In this document: piece by piece, positions 1 through 9,450 of the stretch
Layout of the letters: each line of letters begins with the position of its first letter
Numbering within the stretch: the stretch's first letter is position 1
Assembly (NCBI GenBank): GCA_018228705.1
Contig: CP073694.1
Span: forward strand, 1,984,001 to 2,048,000
Source of the DNA: Dysosmobacter sp. Marseille-Q4140
GTDB lineage: Bacteria; Bacillota; Clostridia; Oscillospirales; Oscillospiraceae
DNA length: 64,000 nucleotides
Reading direction: 5' to 3'
Position numbers and translations under genes: made by a program
The notes under the pieces: model-generated
Database searches by the model: none
Told to the model about the DNA's origin: nothing
What the model saw: only the letters and a program-made list of their open reading frames with translations

Positions 1-26
1 TGCGCAAGTATCTGGTCAAGAGATAA
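1..26 (+). CDS. 3' end of an unidentified gene (partial)
   Basis: Read from base 3, the frame ends R-K-Y-L-V-K-R followed by TAA at 24-26, and a strong terminator begins about 20 bp later. This looks like the last seven codons of a gene that starts before the window. The basic tail is too short to identify a family. The frame choice rests only on the neat stop-terminator spacing. Confidence 0.4.
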
Positions 27-47
27 TAACGGCAACGTCCCGCAGGA

Positions 48-86
48 GGGCGCGCATCTTCTTCGGGATGCGCGCCCCCTTTGTTT
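48..86 (+). terminator. Rho-independent terminator
   Basis: An 11-bp perfect GC-rich stem (48-58 with 67-77) closes an 8-nt loop and is followed by a T-rich stretch. It ends the partial gene at the left edge and separates it from the two-component operon. Confidence 0.85.
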
Positions 87-108
87 TCCCGCCGGGGCGT
101 GGTATACT
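80..108 (+). promoter_or_regulatory. Promoter of the two-component operon
   Basis: TTTGTT (80-85) and TATACT (103-108) are separated by 17 bp, 28 bp before the response regulator start. The -35 box overlaps the T-run of the preceding terminator. The -10 is good and the -35 is weak, so an activator could be involved. Confidence 0.55.
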
Positions 109-135
109 GAATCAAAGGAAAGGGAGGAGGACCCC

Positions 136-1716
136 ATGGAGCAGTATCGGGTGCTGCTGGTGGACGACGAGGAGGACATCCGGGTCGGCATCAGCCGCAA
201 AATGGATTGGGAGGGCCTGGGCTTTTCCCTGGTGGGAGAGGCGGAAAACGGCCAGGACGCCCTGGAGCTGGCGGAGACCCTGCAGCCCGACGTGGTGCTG
301 ACGGACATCAAGATGCCCTTCATGGACGGGCTGGAGCTGTGCCGCATCCTGACGGAGCGGCTGCCGGCGTCCAAGTTCGTGGTGTTCTCCGGCTTCGACG
401 ACTTCGAGTACGCCAAGCAGGCCATCCAGATGAACGTGTCGGAGTACATCCTCAAGCCCATCAACGCCCCGGAGCTGACCGCCGTGCTGGAGCGGATCCA
501 CGGCCAGCTGGACCGGGAGCGGACCGAGCGGCGGGACGCCGAGCAGCTGCGCCAGCGCTACGAGGAGAGCCTGCCCCTGCTGCGCAACCTCTTTTTGTCC
601 CGCCTGCTGGATGGCCACGTGCCCCGGGAGCGAATGGCGGAGCTGGCCCAGCGGTACGATGTGGAGCTGGGCGGCGGGGACCTGGTGGCGGCGCTGCTGC
701 ACGTGGGCGCCGCGGACCAGAGCGAGCTGACGGCCCTGCTGGTCCAGCAGCTGCTGGAGGAGCACCTGCACCCCGCCGGGTGCGTGTGCCGCCCCTTCCC
801 CTACAACGAGTCCGTGGCCCTGGTGGTGTCCCTGGAGAGCGGGGGCGCCGTCTACGAGCTGATCGCCCAGCTCAACCGGGTCTGCGCCCTGGCGGAGAGC
901 TACCTCCACCTGACCCTGACCGCCGGCGTGGGGGCCCCGGTCCCGGCGCCGGAGGACCTGCCCCGCTCCGCCGACGGCGCCCGCAGCGCCCTGGAGTACC
1001 GGGGCATGGTGGGCCGGGGCCAGGCCATCTACATCGGAGACCTGGAGCCCGACGGCGGCGCCCGGCTGATGTTCACCGAGAGCGACGAGCAGGAGCTGAC
1101 CAGCGCGCTGAAGCTGGGCGGCGACGAGGAGCTGCGGGCGGTGCTGGACCGGCTGACGGACAAGCTGCGTCCCTCCGGCCTCTCCCCGGCCCAGTGGCAG
1201 CTGTTCTTCCTGGAACTGCTGACCTGCCTTTTGAAGGTGGCCCGGGAGGCGGATCTGGACACGGAGAGCGTGTTCGGCGCCGGGTTCACGGGACTGATGA
1301 AGGCCACGGACTTCGACTCGCCGGAGGCGTTGGAGGAGTGGTGTCTGGACAAGTGCCTGCGGATCCGGACCCAGCTGCGCAACCGGCGCACGGACTCGGC
1401 GGGCCGGGCCGTGGAGCGGGCCAAGGACTTCATCCACGCCCACTATGGGGAGAGTACGCTCTCGGTGGAGGCCCTGTGCGAGCACCTGCACCTCTCCCCC
1501 GCGTACTTCTCCACCCTATTCAAGCGGGAGACCGGCATGAGCTTCACCGCCTATGTCACTGTGGTGCGGATGGAGGCGGCGGCCGCCGCCCTGCGGAACA
1601 CCGAGGACAAGACCTACCTCATCGCCCGCCGCTGCGGGTATGAGGACCCCAACTATTTCAGCTATGTGTTCAAGCGCCACTTCGGCATGAGCCCCACTAA
1701 GTTCCGCTCCGGCTGA
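136..1716 (+). CDS. YesN-type response regulator, AraC family output
   Basis: A 526-residue two-component response regulator. The N-terminal receiver (about 1-120) has the acidic pair D10/D11, phospho-acceptor D57 in LTDIKMP, S85 and K107 in YILKP. A long middle region (about 130-410) has no motif I recognise, as is usual for YesN proteins. The C-terminus (about 420-526) is a double helix-turn-helix of the AraC type ending in the signature around EDPNYFSYVFKRHFGMSP. The start follows GGGAGGAGG. It is transcribed with the YesM-like kinase 76 bp downstream and sugar-binding proteins, so it probably activates carbohydrate uptake or catabolism genes, galactose being the best guess from the neighbouring gal operon. 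Confidence 0.93.
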   Translation: MEQYRVLLVDDEEDIRVGISRKMDWEGLGFSLVGEAENGQDALELAETLQPDVVLTDIKMPFMDGLELCRILTERLPASKFVVFSGFDDFEYAKQAIQMNVSEYILKPINAPELTAVLERIHGQLDRERTERRDAEQLRQRYEESLPLLRNLFLSRLLDGHVPRERMAELAQRYDVELGGGDLVAALLHVGAADQSELTALLVQQLLEEHLHPAGCVCRPFPYNESVALVVSLESGGAVYELIAQLNRVCALAESYLHLTLTAGVGAPVPAPEDLPRSADGARSALEYRGMVGRGQAIYIGDLEPDGGARLMFTESDEQELTSALKLGGDEELRAVLDRLTDKLRPSGLSPAQWQLFFLELLTCLLKVAREADLDTESVFGAGFTGLMKATDFDSPEALEEWCLDKCLRIRTQLRNRRTDSAGRAVERAKDFIHAHYGESTLSVEALCEHLHLSPAYFSTLFKRETGMSFTAYVTVVRMEAAAAALRNTEDKTYLIARRCGYEDPNYFSYVFKRHFGMSPTKFRSG

Positions 1717-1792
1717 GGCAGCGCGTCCGCACGCCGGGACGGCCAGGCCGCCTCCGGCGCGCCGCGGGAATACCAGGAGAGGAGGAACGCCC

Positions 1793-3613
1793 ATGCGGGA
1801 GAAGATCGCCGGCCTTGCCCGGCGCTGGCAGAGCGCCTACCGCAGCACCAGCATCCAGATGATCCTGTCGGCGTCCTTCACGGCGGTGGCGGTGCTGGGC
1901 ATGGTGTTCATGGGACTGACGCTGTTCCTGCGCTTTTCCGCCACCTCCAACGCCCAGCAGTCCGAGAACAGCCAGCGGGTCCTGGCCCAGGTGAATCTGA
2001 ACCTGGACAGCTACCTGCGCAGCATGATGCGGGTGTCCGACGCGGCCTACTACCACGTCATCAAGGATCTGGACCTGGCGGAGGAGGACCCCTCTTCCGA
2101 GCTGGAGCTGCTCTATGAGAGCAACCGGGACTCCCTGGTGTCCATCGCCCTGTTCTCCCAGGAGGGCAGGCTCCTGGCCGCCAGCCCCATGGGGGTGCTG
2201 AAAAACAGCGTCTCCCCGGAGCGGGAGAGCTGGTTCACCGCCGCCACGGAGCGGATCGAGAACCTCCACTTTTCCACGCCCCATGTGCAGAACCTCTTCG
2301 ACGACCCGGACTACCGCTACCGCTGGGTGGTGTCCCTGAGCCGCTATACGGAGCTGACCTGGGACGGCAGCATCCAGGGCGGCGTGCTGCTGGTGGACAT
2401 GAGCTTCGCCGGCATCGAGCAGATCTGCAAGGACGTGGACCTGTCCGCCTCCGGCGGCTACCTCTACCTGACCGACGACGCCGGGGAGCTGATCTACCAC
2501 CCCCGTCAGCAGCTGATCTACGCGGGGCTGCTGGAGGAGAACAACCGGGCGGCCGCCGCCTACACCGACGGCACCCACACCGAGACCTTCAACGGCGAGC
2601 ACCGCCAGGTGACGGTCAAAACCGTGGGCTACACGGGGTGGAAGCTAGTCAGCGTGGTGCCGGCGGAGGAGCTGCTGGACAACTACGGCCAGCTGATGCT
2701 GTTCTTCCTGTTCATCGTGCTGTTCTCCGTGTTTTTGCTGATTTTCGTGAACCTGCGCCTGTCCGAGTGGATCACCGCCCCGGTGAAGAAGCTGGACCGG
2801 GCCGTCAAGGAGCTGGAGGCCGGCGTGCAGCAGGTGGACTTCGATGTGGGCGGGCCCTATGAGGTGGAGCACCTGAGCCACTCCATCCGCTCCATGGTCT
2901 CCACCATGCGCCACCTGATGGCGGACATCGTCCAGCAGGAGGCGGAAAAGCGCCGTAGCGAGCTGGATGTGCTCCAGTCCCAGATCAACCCCCACTTCCT
3001 CTACAATACGCTGGACTCCGTGGTGTGGATGACGGAAAACGGACGCACGGAGGAGGCCACGGTGATGCTGACCAGCCTCGCCCGGCTGTTCCGGATCTCC
3101 CTGAGCCGGGGCAGCAACATCATCCCCATCGCCGACGAGCTGGAGCACGCCCGCAACTACCTCACCATCCAGAAGATGCGCTACAAAAACAAGTTCTCCG
3201 CCGTCATCGAGGCGGAGGACGGCGTGGAGAAGCTGTATACCATCAAGCTCATCGTCCAGCCCATCCTGGAAAACGCCATTTACCACGGCATGGCCTACGC
3301 CGACGGGGACGGGGAAATCCGCATCTCCGCCCGCCGGGAGGGAGACGACGTGGTCATCGACGTCACGGACAACGGCCCCGGCATGCCGGAGGAGGTGGTG
3401 GAGCGGCTGCTGGACCCGGACGCGCCCCGGGCCAACACCAATTCCAAGGGCTCCGGCATCGGGCTGCGCAACGTCCACCAGCGGATCCAGCTGAGCTTCG
3501 GCCGGCGCTACGGCCTCACCATCCACAGTGAACCCGACGCCGGGACCCGGGTGCAGATCCGCCTGCCGGCCCTGGAGAAGGTGCCGGATCAGGGGAAGGA
3601 GGGGAAGCCATGA
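1793..3613 (+). CDS. YesM-type sensor histidine kinase
   Basis: A 606-residue membrane kinase. A first transmembrane helix (about 22-46) and a second (about 300-323) bracket an extracytoplasmic sensor of about 250 residues, probably a Cache-like fold. A HAMP linker follows (about 325-375), then the His_kinase/HATPase module with the phospho-accepting histidine near residue 400 in QINPHFLYN, the ATP-lid motif DNGPGMP (near 525) and GSGIGL (near 554). This is the family that partners YesN regulators. The stop overlaps the start of the next gene in ATGA, so the kinase and the binding protein after it are translationally coupled, suggesting the latter feeds ligand information to the sensor. Confidence 0.93.
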   Translation: MREKIAGLARRWQSAYRSTSIQMILSASFTAVAVLGMVFMGLTLFLRFSATSNAQQSENSQRVLAQVNLNLDSYLRSMMRVSDAAYYHVIKDLDLAEEDPSSELELLYESNRDSLVSIALFSQEGRLLAASPMGVLKNSVSPERESWFTAATERIENLHFSTPHVQNLFDDPDYRYRWVVSLSRYTELTWDGSIQGGVLLVDMSFAGIEQICKDVDLSASGGYLYLTDDAGELIYHPRQQLIYAGLLEENNRAAAAYTDGTHTETFNGEHRQVTVKTVGYTGWKLVSVVPAEELLDNYGQLMLFFLFIVLFSVFLLIFVNLRLSEWITAPVKKLDRAVKELEAGVQQVDFDVGGPYEVEHLSHSIRSMVSTMRHLMADIVQQEAEKRRSELDVLQSQINPHFLYNTLDSVVWMTENGRTEEATVMLTSLARLFRISLSRGSNIIPIADELEHARNYLTIQKMRYKNKFSAVIEAEDGVEKLYTIKLIVQPILENAIYHGMAYADGDGEIRISARREGDDVVIDVTDNGPGMPEEVVERLLDPDAPRANTNSKGSGIGLRNVHQRIQLSFGRRYGLTIHSEPDAGTRVQIRLPALEKVPDQGKEGKP

Positions 3614-4569
3614 AGCGAAAGGTCCTTTTGCAGCTGGTGGTGCCCCTGCTGAGCCTGTGCGTGCTGTTTTTGCTGCTGACCGTGGATCCGGTCCGCTCCG
3701 GCCAGCCCCAGCGGCTGCTGGAGATCTCCGTGCTCTACCGCCAGAGCGACGCGTCCGCCTGGTCCGTGGTGCGCCAGGGGATGGAGCAGGCGGCGGTGGA
3801 TCTGGGCGCCGAGCTGCGCTTTCTGACCCCCGCCGGGGAGGATGTGCCGGCGGAGCAGCGGGAATTGCTGGAGCGGGAAGCGGAGACCGGAACGGACGCC
3901 ATTTTGCTGATCCCGTCGGACCGGGCGGCCCTGGCGGAGACGGTGCGGGAGATCACCGCCGCCGGCACTCCGGTGGTGACGCTGGAGACCGACCTGTCCG
4001 ACGCCGGTGCCCGCGCCTGTATCGGCGCCGACAACACCGCCCTGGGCGAGGCCATGGGCACCGCCGCCCTCAACGGCGCACCGGAGGGATCGCTGGTGAT
4101 CCTGCTGGACACGGCGGAGGATAACGGGATCAACGACCGTATCCGGGCCGCCGAGATCCTGCTCAAGGCGGCGGGCCGCCGGGTCTACCGGTGCAGCCCC
4201 GTGGGCACGGAGACGCTGAGCGTGGCCATGGAGCGGACGCTCTCCGCCATGAGCGCCGCGGCGGTGGTGGCCTTTGACGCCGCGGACCTGGAGCAGGCCG
4301 CCGCTTTTCTGGCGGGCCGGGAGGATGCGCCGCTGCTCTACGGCGCCGGCTCCACCGCCACGGTGGCCGCCTATCTGGAGCAGAGCACCATCCTCTCCAT
4401 CGCTGCTCAGAACGACTTTGCCGCCGGCTACCTGGCCGTGGGCGCCGCCGTGCGGGCCATCCAGGGCCAGAGCTATTTCCAGGTGGAGCCGCTGGAATTC
4501 GTGCTGGTGCGCCAGGAGAACATGTACGAGCCGGAAAACCAGAAGCTGCTGTTCCCGGTGACCCGCTGA
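3610..4569 (+). CDS. Membrane-anchored sugar-binding-like protein
   Basis: A 319-residue periplasmic-binding-protein fold (type I, Peripla_BP_4/LacI-like). The N-terminus is a hydrophobic helix (about 4-22) with no lipobox cysteine at a cleavage site, so it is probably anchored by an uncleaved signal rather than as a lipoprotein. The remainder shows the expected alternating pattern (IGADNTALGEAMG, VVAFDAADLEQAA). It overlaps the kinase gene by 4 bp, a stronger link than with the second binding protein 40 bp downstream. Family members next to YesM kinases often act as ligand-presenting co-sensors. That role is inferred here, as no permease or ATPase gene follows. Confidence 0.8.
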   Translation: MKRKVLLQLVVPLLSLCVLFLLLTVDPVRSGQPQRLLEISVLYRQSDASAWSVVRQGMEQAAVDLGAELRFLTPAGEDVPAEQRELLEREAETGTDAILLIPSDRAALAETVREITAAGTPVVTLETDLSDAGARACIGADNTALGEAMGTAALNGAPEGSLVILLDTAEDNGINDRIRAAEILLKAAGRRVYRCSPVGTETLSVAMERTLSAMSAAAVVAFDAADLEQAAAFLAGREDAPLLYGAGSTATVAAYLEQSTILSIAAQNDFAAGYLAVGAAVRAIQGQSYFQVEPLEFVLVRQENMYEPENQKLLFPVTR

Positions 4570-4609
4570 GACGGCTCCCTGCGGATCTTTTGAGACAAGG
4601 AGGTCCCCC

Positions 4610-5653
4610 ATGAGTAGACGGATGAGACGGCCCTGTTCCCTGCTGGTCCTGGCGGCGCTGCTGCTGGCCCTTTGCGGCTGCGCACCGGGCCGGGAGACCC
4701 CCACCATCCGGGTGGGCGTGGCACTGTACCTCCAGGAGGACACCTTCCTCTCCACCGTGGTCCAGAACCTGGAACAGCTGGCCCGCGCCCGGGAGGAGGC
4801 CCTGGGCGTCAAGCTGAACTTCAACATCGCCGACGCCCGCAGCTCCCAGGCCTCCCAGAACGAGCAGGTGGACCGGTTTTTGCAGCAGGGCTGCGACGTG
4901 ATCTGTGTGAACCTGGTGGACCGGACCGCCGCGGCGGTGATCGTGGACAAGGCCCAGGCCGCCGGGGTGCCCATCGTCTTTTTCAACCGCCAGCCGGTGC
5001 AGGAGGATCTGGACCGCTGGGACCAGGCCTACTACGTGGGGTCCAAGGCGGACCGGGCCGGGATCCTCCAGGGCCAGATCGTGCTGGACGCCTGGCAGAA
5101 AAACACCGCCGCCCTGGACCGCAACGGCGACGGTGTGCTGCAATATGTGATGCTGGAGGGCGAGCCCGGCCATCAGGACGCCCTGCTGCGGACGGAGTAC
5201 TGCGTCAAGACCCTGACAGAGGCCGGCGTGGCGGTGGAAAAGCTGGCCAGCAACAACGCCGACTGGGTCCGCGGTCAGGCCACGCTGCGGATGCAGCAGT
5301 GGCTGGAGACCTTTGGGGACACCATCGAGGTGGTGTTTTCCAACAATGACGACATGGCCCTGGGGGCCATCGACGCGTGTTTGGCCGCCGGGATGACGGA
5401 GGCGGAGCTGCCCTTCATCGTGGGGGTGGACGCCACGCCCCCGGCCCTGGAGGCTGTGGCCGCCGGGACGCTGAAGGGCACCGTTCAGAACGACGCCGCC
5501 GGTCAGGCGGAGAGCATTCTGGACCTGTGCTGCGCCCTGGCCGGAGGGCAGGATGCCGCCTCCGCTGTGGCGCTGGAGGACGGGAAGTACGTGTGGCTGG
5601 AATACACCGCCGTCACAAAGGAGAATCTGGAGGACTTTCTGCCGGAGGCGTGA
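4610..5653 (+). CDS. Galactose/glucose-type ABC substrate-binding lipoprotein
   Basis: A 347-residue lipoprotein similar to MglB. A signal peptide ends in a lipobox with C24 as the probable lipidated residue. MglB-like features include EQVDRFLQQGCDVICVNLVD, a loop rich in D/N and G (DRNGDGVLQY) that resembles the MglB calcium site, the EGEPGHQDA segment and SNNDDMALGAIDA in the hinge region. It should bind D-galactose or glucose outside the membrane. The ABC ATPase and permease genes usually linked to it are absent from this window, so it either works with a transporter encoded elsewhere or serves sensing. Its last 41 bp overlap the convergent AraC gene. Confidence 0.88.
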   Translation: MSRRMRRPCSLLVLAALLLALCGCAPGRETPTIRVGVALYLQEDTFLSTVVQNLEQLARAREEALGVKLNFNIADARSSQASQNEQVDRFLQQGCDVICVNLVDRTAAAVIVDKAQAAGVPIVFFNRQPVQEDLDRWDQAYYVGSKADRAGILQGQIVLDAWQKNTAALDRNGDGVLQYVMLEGEPGHQDALLRTEYCVKTLTEAGVAVEKLASNNADWVRGQATLRMQQWLETFGDTIEVVFSNNDDMALGAIDACLAAGMTEAELPFIVGVDATPPALEAVAAGTLKGTVQNDAAGQAESILDLCCALAGGQDAASAVALEDGKYVWLEYTAVTKENLEDFLPEA

Positions 5654-6491
5654 GCCCCGTGGCCGCCCCTCCGCCGAAGCGGGCCTCCCGCCAGGCGGAG
5701 GGGCTTTGTCCGGTCCGCCGGCGGAACAGCCGGGAGAAGTACAGCGGGTCCTCGAATCCCGCCGACGCCGCCACCGCCCCCACCGGCAGCGCCGTGGAGG
5801 CAAGCAGCTGCCGGGCCCGCTGGAGCCGGCAGCGGGTCAGATACTCGCTGGGGGAGCACCCGTACACCGCCTGAAAGGCCCGGTAGAGATGGCTGCGGCT
5901 GAGCCGGACCTCCCGGGCCACCTCCTCCACCCCGATGGGCCGGGAGTAATTGCGCTGGATGAACTGCGCCCCCCGGCGGGCGTAGTCCGCCAGGGCCTCC
6001 TCGGGCCGGGCGGGCTCCTCCTCCATCAAAAGGCCCAGGGCCGCCTGAAGGTAGCCCGCCATCCGCACCGCGCTGGAGTAGCCGGACCCCCGGGCCTTGT
6101 AGATCTCCAGCAGCGCCTGGCGCAGCCGGTCTCCGGCCTTGGGCCGGGCCACGGGCCCTGCGGCGAACACCGTGGCGGACAGCAGCAGCGGCGCGCTGGG
6201 CCCGGCAAAGCCCACCCAGTAGTACTCCCAGGGATCCTCCGCCGCGGCCTGGTAGTGGGCGGTCTGCTCCGGCCGCACCAGGAAGGCGTCCCCGGCCTGC
6301 AGCCCCCACTGCCCCTCCCCGATCCGGCAGGTGCCCCGGCCGGAGAGGATGTAGTGGATCAGGTAGTGGTCCCGGATGCCGGGGCCCCAGCCGTAGAGCG
6401 GCGGGCACTTCTGAAAGCCCGCGTTGTACACCGCCAGGGACAGCTCCGGCCGCTGGGCCGTCTTGAAGGAGTGCTTGAAATCCCGTGTCAT
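5613..6491 (-). CDS. AraC family transcriptional regulator
   Basis: A 292-residue regulator with an N-terminal cupin-type sugar-binding domain (about 15-140; the part reading LIHYILSGRGTCRIGEGQW is typical) and a C-terminal pair of helix-turn-helix motifs (about 185-280, containing RLSRSHLYRAFQAVYGCSPSEYL and FEDPLYFSRLFRRRTGQSPS across two helices). The ATG was chosen because AGGGGAGG sits 9 nt upstream; the open frame continues further but without a ribosome site. It diverges from galK and resembles regulators of galactoside and raffinose operons (MsmR/RafR), so it is the likely local regulator of galKTEM. It overlaps the binding-protein gene tail to tail. Confidence 0.9.
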   Translation of the reverse strand: MTRDFKHSFKTAQRPELSLAVYNAGFQKCPPLYGWGPGIRDHYLIHYILSGRGTCRIGEGQWGLQAGDAFLVRPEQTAHYQAAAEDPWEYYWVGFAGPSAPLLLSATVFAAGPVARPKAGDRLRQALLEIYKARGSGYSSAVRMAGYLQAALGLLMEEEPARPEEALADYARRGAQFIQRNYSRPIGVEEVAREVRLSRSHLYRAFQAVYGCSPSEYLTRCRLQRARQLLASTALPVGAVAASAGFEDPLYFSRLFRRRTGQSPSAWREARFGGGAATGLTPPAESPPDSPL

Positions 6492-6526
6492 GGCTGCATG
6501 CCTCCCCTGTGATATCCTCTGGGGAC

Positions 6527-6555
6527 AGCATACCGCCATTTGGGGCGCTTTGCAA
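6527..6555 (-). promoter_or_regulatory. Promoter of the AraC regulator gene
   Basis: On the minus strand, TTGCAA (6555-6550) and TATGCT (6532-6527) lie 17 bp apart, 36 bp upstream of the AraC start. The roughly 95 bp between here and galK must also hold the gal operon promoter, which I could not assign confidently; an activator-dependent promoter would fit. Confidence 0.6.
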
Positions 6556-6650
6556 CAAAAATCCATAAAGGAGACACGGAAATGAATGGAAAATCCCCCC
6601 GGCATTTGATAGCTTAAGAGCAGAAAGAACGACAACAGGAGGGCAACGCT

Positions 6651-7931
6651 ATGGAACATCAGACCCTGGAACAGTCCCTGCGCTCCGGCGCCCTGGACCA
6701 GCGGCTCGCCGCCGTGTACGGCGCTGAGGGACTGGCCGCCGCCAAGGAGCGGTGCGCCGTGGCCGCCGCAGGCTTCACCAAGACCTTTGAGAGCCTGCCG
6801 GAGGCATTTTTCTCCGCCCCCGGCCGCACGGAGCTGGGCGGCAACCACACCGACCACCAGCACGGCCGGGTCCTGGCCGCCGCCGTGGACCTGGACATCC
6901 TGGCCGCCGCCGCCCCCAACCAGAGCGGCATGCTGCGCATCCAGTCCCAGGGCTACCCCATGATCGTGGTGGACCTGCGGGAGCTGACTCCCCAGAGCGG
7001 CGAGGAGAACACCTCCGCCGCATTGATCCGGGGCGTGGCCGCCCGGATGGCCGCCCTGGGCTGCCCCCTGACGAACGCCGGCCTGGACGCCTACGTCATC
7101 TCCGACGTGCCCGGCGGCAGCGGCCTCAGCTCCTCCGCCGCCTTTGAGGTGCTGATCGGCACTATGCTGGGTGAGCTGTTCTGGGACGGCAAGTGCTCCG
7201 CCGTGGAGATCGCCCAGATCGGCCAGTACGCCGAAAACGTCTTTTTCGGCAAGCCCTGCGGCCTCATGGACCAGACCGCCTCCTCCGTGGGCGGCGTGGT
7301 GGCCATCGACTTCGCCGACACCGCCAGCCCCGTGGTGGACAGCATCGCCCTGGACCTCCACGCCCAGGGGTACGCCCTGTGCATTCTGGACTCCGGCGCG
7401 GATCACGCGGACCTGACCGGCGAGTACGCCGCCATCACCGACGAGCTCAAGGCCGTGTGCCGGTGCTTCGGAAAGGAGGTCCTCCGGGAGGTGCCGGAGG
7501 CGGAGTTCCTGGCCGAGCTGCCCCGGGTGCGGCAGACTGCCGGGGACCGGGGCGTGCTGCGGGCCTTCCACGTCTACGCCGAAAACCGCCGGGCGGCGGC
7601 CCAGGCCGAGGCCCTGCGCAAGGGGGACTTCGAGGGCTACCTGGATCTGGTCCGCCAGTCCGGCCGGTCCTCCGCCATGTATTTGCAGAACGTGGTGCCC
7701 ACCGGCGCCGCGGAGCACCAGGAGCTGATGGTGACCCTGGCGCTGTGCGAGGCCATTCTGAACGGCCGGGGCGCCGTCCGGGTCCACGGCGGCGGCTTCG
7801 GCGGCACCGCCCAGGCCTACGTGCCCCTGGATCTGTTGGAGGAATTCAAGACCCGGACCGAGGCGGTCCTGGGTCAGGGCAGCTGCCATGTGGTGACCAT
7901 CCGCCCGGTGGGCGGCGTCCGCCTTGGCTGA
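6651..7931 (+). CDS. galK: Galactokinase
   Basis: A 426-residue GHMP kinase that phosphorylates alpha-D-galactose at C1, the entry step of the Leloir pathway. The substrate-recognition motif GRTELGGNHTDHQHG (about 57-71) is the Firmicute variant of the galactokinase signature, the ATP loop GGSGLSSSAAFE is near residue 150, and the third GHMP motif VHGGGFGGTAQA is near the C-terminus. The start follows GGAGG at 8 nt. It is first in a four-gene operon with galT, galE and galM, with short gaps (18, 13 and 3 bp), giving a complete galactose route. Confidence 0.96.
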   Translation: MEHQTLEQSLRSGALDQRLAAVYGAEGLAAAKERCAVAAAGFTKTFESLPEAFFSAPGRTELGGNHTDHQHGRVLAAAVDLDILAAAAPNQSGMLRIQSQGYPMIVVDLRELTPQSGEENTSAALIRGVAARMAALGCPLTNAGLDAYVISDVPGGSGLSSSAAFEVLIGTMLGELFWDGKCSAVEIAQIGQYAENVFFGKPCGLMDQTASSVGGVVAIDFADTASPVVDSIALDLHAQGYALCILDSGADHADLTGEYAAITDELKAVCRCFGKEVLREVPEAEFLAELPRVRQTAGDRGVLRAFHVYAENRRAAAQAEALRKGDFEGYLDLVRQSGRSSAMYLQNVVPTGAAEHQELMVTLALCEAILNGRGAVRVHGGGFGGTAQAYVPLDLLEEFKTRTEAVLGQGSCHVVTIRPVGGVRLG

Positions 7932-7949
7932 GAGGAAGGAGAGAACGAC

Positions 7950-9437
7950 ATGATCGATGCAAGCGTTGCGGCCCTGGTCCAGTACGCCGTGGACAAGGGG
8001 CTCATCGAGGAGTGCGACCGCACCTGGGCGGAAAACCGGGTGCTGGGGGCTCTGGGCATCAGCGCGTATGACCGGCCGGAGACCGTCCCGGCCATGGAGC
8101 TGGAGGAGATCCTAAAGACCCTGCTGGACGACGCCGAGGCCCGGGGCGTCATCTCCGGCGGCGTCACTGAGCGGGACCTGCTGGACACGGAGCTCATGGG
8201 CCGGCTCACCCCCCGCCCCTCCCAGGTGATCGGGGAATTCAAGGAAAAGCTGGCCCAGTCCCCCAAGGCCGCCACCGACTGGTTCTACGGTTTCTGCCAG
8301 GACACCGACTACATCCGCCGCTACCGCATCGCCCGGGACGTGAAGTGGGTCACCCCCACGGCCTACGGCGACCTGGACATCACCATCAACCTCTCCAAGC
8401 CGGAGAAGGACCCCAAGGCCATCGCCGCCGCCCGCACCGCGGCCCAGAGCGGCTATCCCAAGTGCCAGCTGTGCCGGGAGAACGAGGGCTACGCCGGCCG
8501 CATGAACCACCCCGCCCGGCAGAACCACCGCATCATCCCCATCACCATTGACGGGCAGGACTGGTTCTTCCAGTACAGCCCCTACGTCTACTACAACGAG
8601 CACTGCATCGTCTTTAACGGCCGCCATGTGCCCATGAAGATCGACCGCTCCGCCTTCCGCAAGCTCCTGGACTTCGTGGTCCAGTTCCCCCACTACTTTG
8701 TGGGCTCCAACGCGGACCTGCCCATCGTAGGCGGCTCCATCCTGAGCCACGACCACTTCCAGGGCGGCCACTACACCTTCGCCATGGAGCGGGCGGAGAT
8801 CGAAAAGGCCGTCTCCTTCCCCGGCTTTGAGGACGTGACCGCCGGCATCGTCAAGTGGCCCATGTCCGTCATCCGCCTGCGCTGCGCCGACGACAAGCGC
8901 CTGGTGGACCTGGCGGAGAAGATCCTCACCGCCTGGCGGGCTTACTCCGACCCGGCCGCCGGCATCTACGCCGAGACCGACGGCGAGTCCCACAACACCA
9001 TCACCCCCATCGCCCGGCGGCGGGGGGATCAGTATGAGCTGGACCTGGTGCTGCGGAACAACCTCACCACCGAGGAGTTCCCCTTGGGCGTGTTCCACCC
9101 CCACCAGGAGCTCCACCACATCAAGAAGGAGAACATCGGCCTCATCGAGGTCATGGGCCTGGCCGTGCTGCCCTCCCGCCTCAAGAGCGAGCTTTCCCAG
9201 CTGGCGGACGTGCTGGTGCAGGGCGGCGACCTCCGCGCCGACGAGGCCATCGCCAAGCACGCCGACTGGGCGGAGGAGCTCAAGAAGCGCTACACCTTCA
9301 CGGCGGACAACGTCATGGACATCCTGCACACCGAGGTGGGCCGGGTGTTCGCCCGGGTGCTGGAGGACGCCGGCGTCTACAAGTGCACTTCCGAGGGCCG
9401 CTTGGCCTTCGAGCGGTTTATCAACAGCGTGAAATAA
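7950..9437 (+). CDS. galT: UDP-glucose--hexose-1-phosphate uridylyltransferase, class II
   Basis: A 495-residue enzyme exchanging UMP between UDP-glucose and galactose-1-phosphate. It is the Firmicute class II form, much longer than E. coli GalT. The catalytic region is GGSILSHDHFQGGHY (about 260-275), with the histidine pair of the H-x-H nucleophile, and NEHCIVFNGRHVPM (about 216-229) precedes it. It sits between galK and galE in the operon with a strong ribosome site. Confidence 0.96.
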   Translation: MIDASVAALVQYAVDKGLIEECDRTWAENRVLGALGISAYDRPETVPAMELEEILKTLLDDAEARGVISGGVTERDLLDTELMGRLTPRPSQVIGEFKEKLAQSPKAATDWFYGFCQDTDYIRRYRIARDVKWVTPTAYGDLDITINLSKPEKDPKAIAAARTAAQSGYPKCQLCRENEGYAGRMNHPARQNHRIIPITIDGQDWFFQYSPYVYYNEHCIVFNGRHVPMKIDRSAFRKLLDFVVQFPHYFVGSNADLPIVGGSILSHDHFQGGHYTFAMERAEIEKAVSFPGFEDVTAGIVKWPMSVIRLRCADDKRLVDLAEKILTAWRAYSDPAAGIYAETDGESHNTITPIARRRGDQYELDLVLRNNLTTEEFPLGVFHPHQELHHIKKENIGLIEVMGLAVLPSRLKSELSQLADVLVQGGDLRADEAIAKHADWAEELKKRYTFTADNVMDILHTEVGRVFARVLEDAGVYKCTSEGRLAFERFINSVK

Positions 9438-9450
9438 GGAGGAGTACGAT

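Noticed and set aside
5613..7889. A 758-codon minus-strand frame crossing galK and the AraC gene
   Set aside because: Only the last 292 codons are the AraC regulator, with a proper ribosome site; the rest is the antisense of galK in GC-rich DNA.
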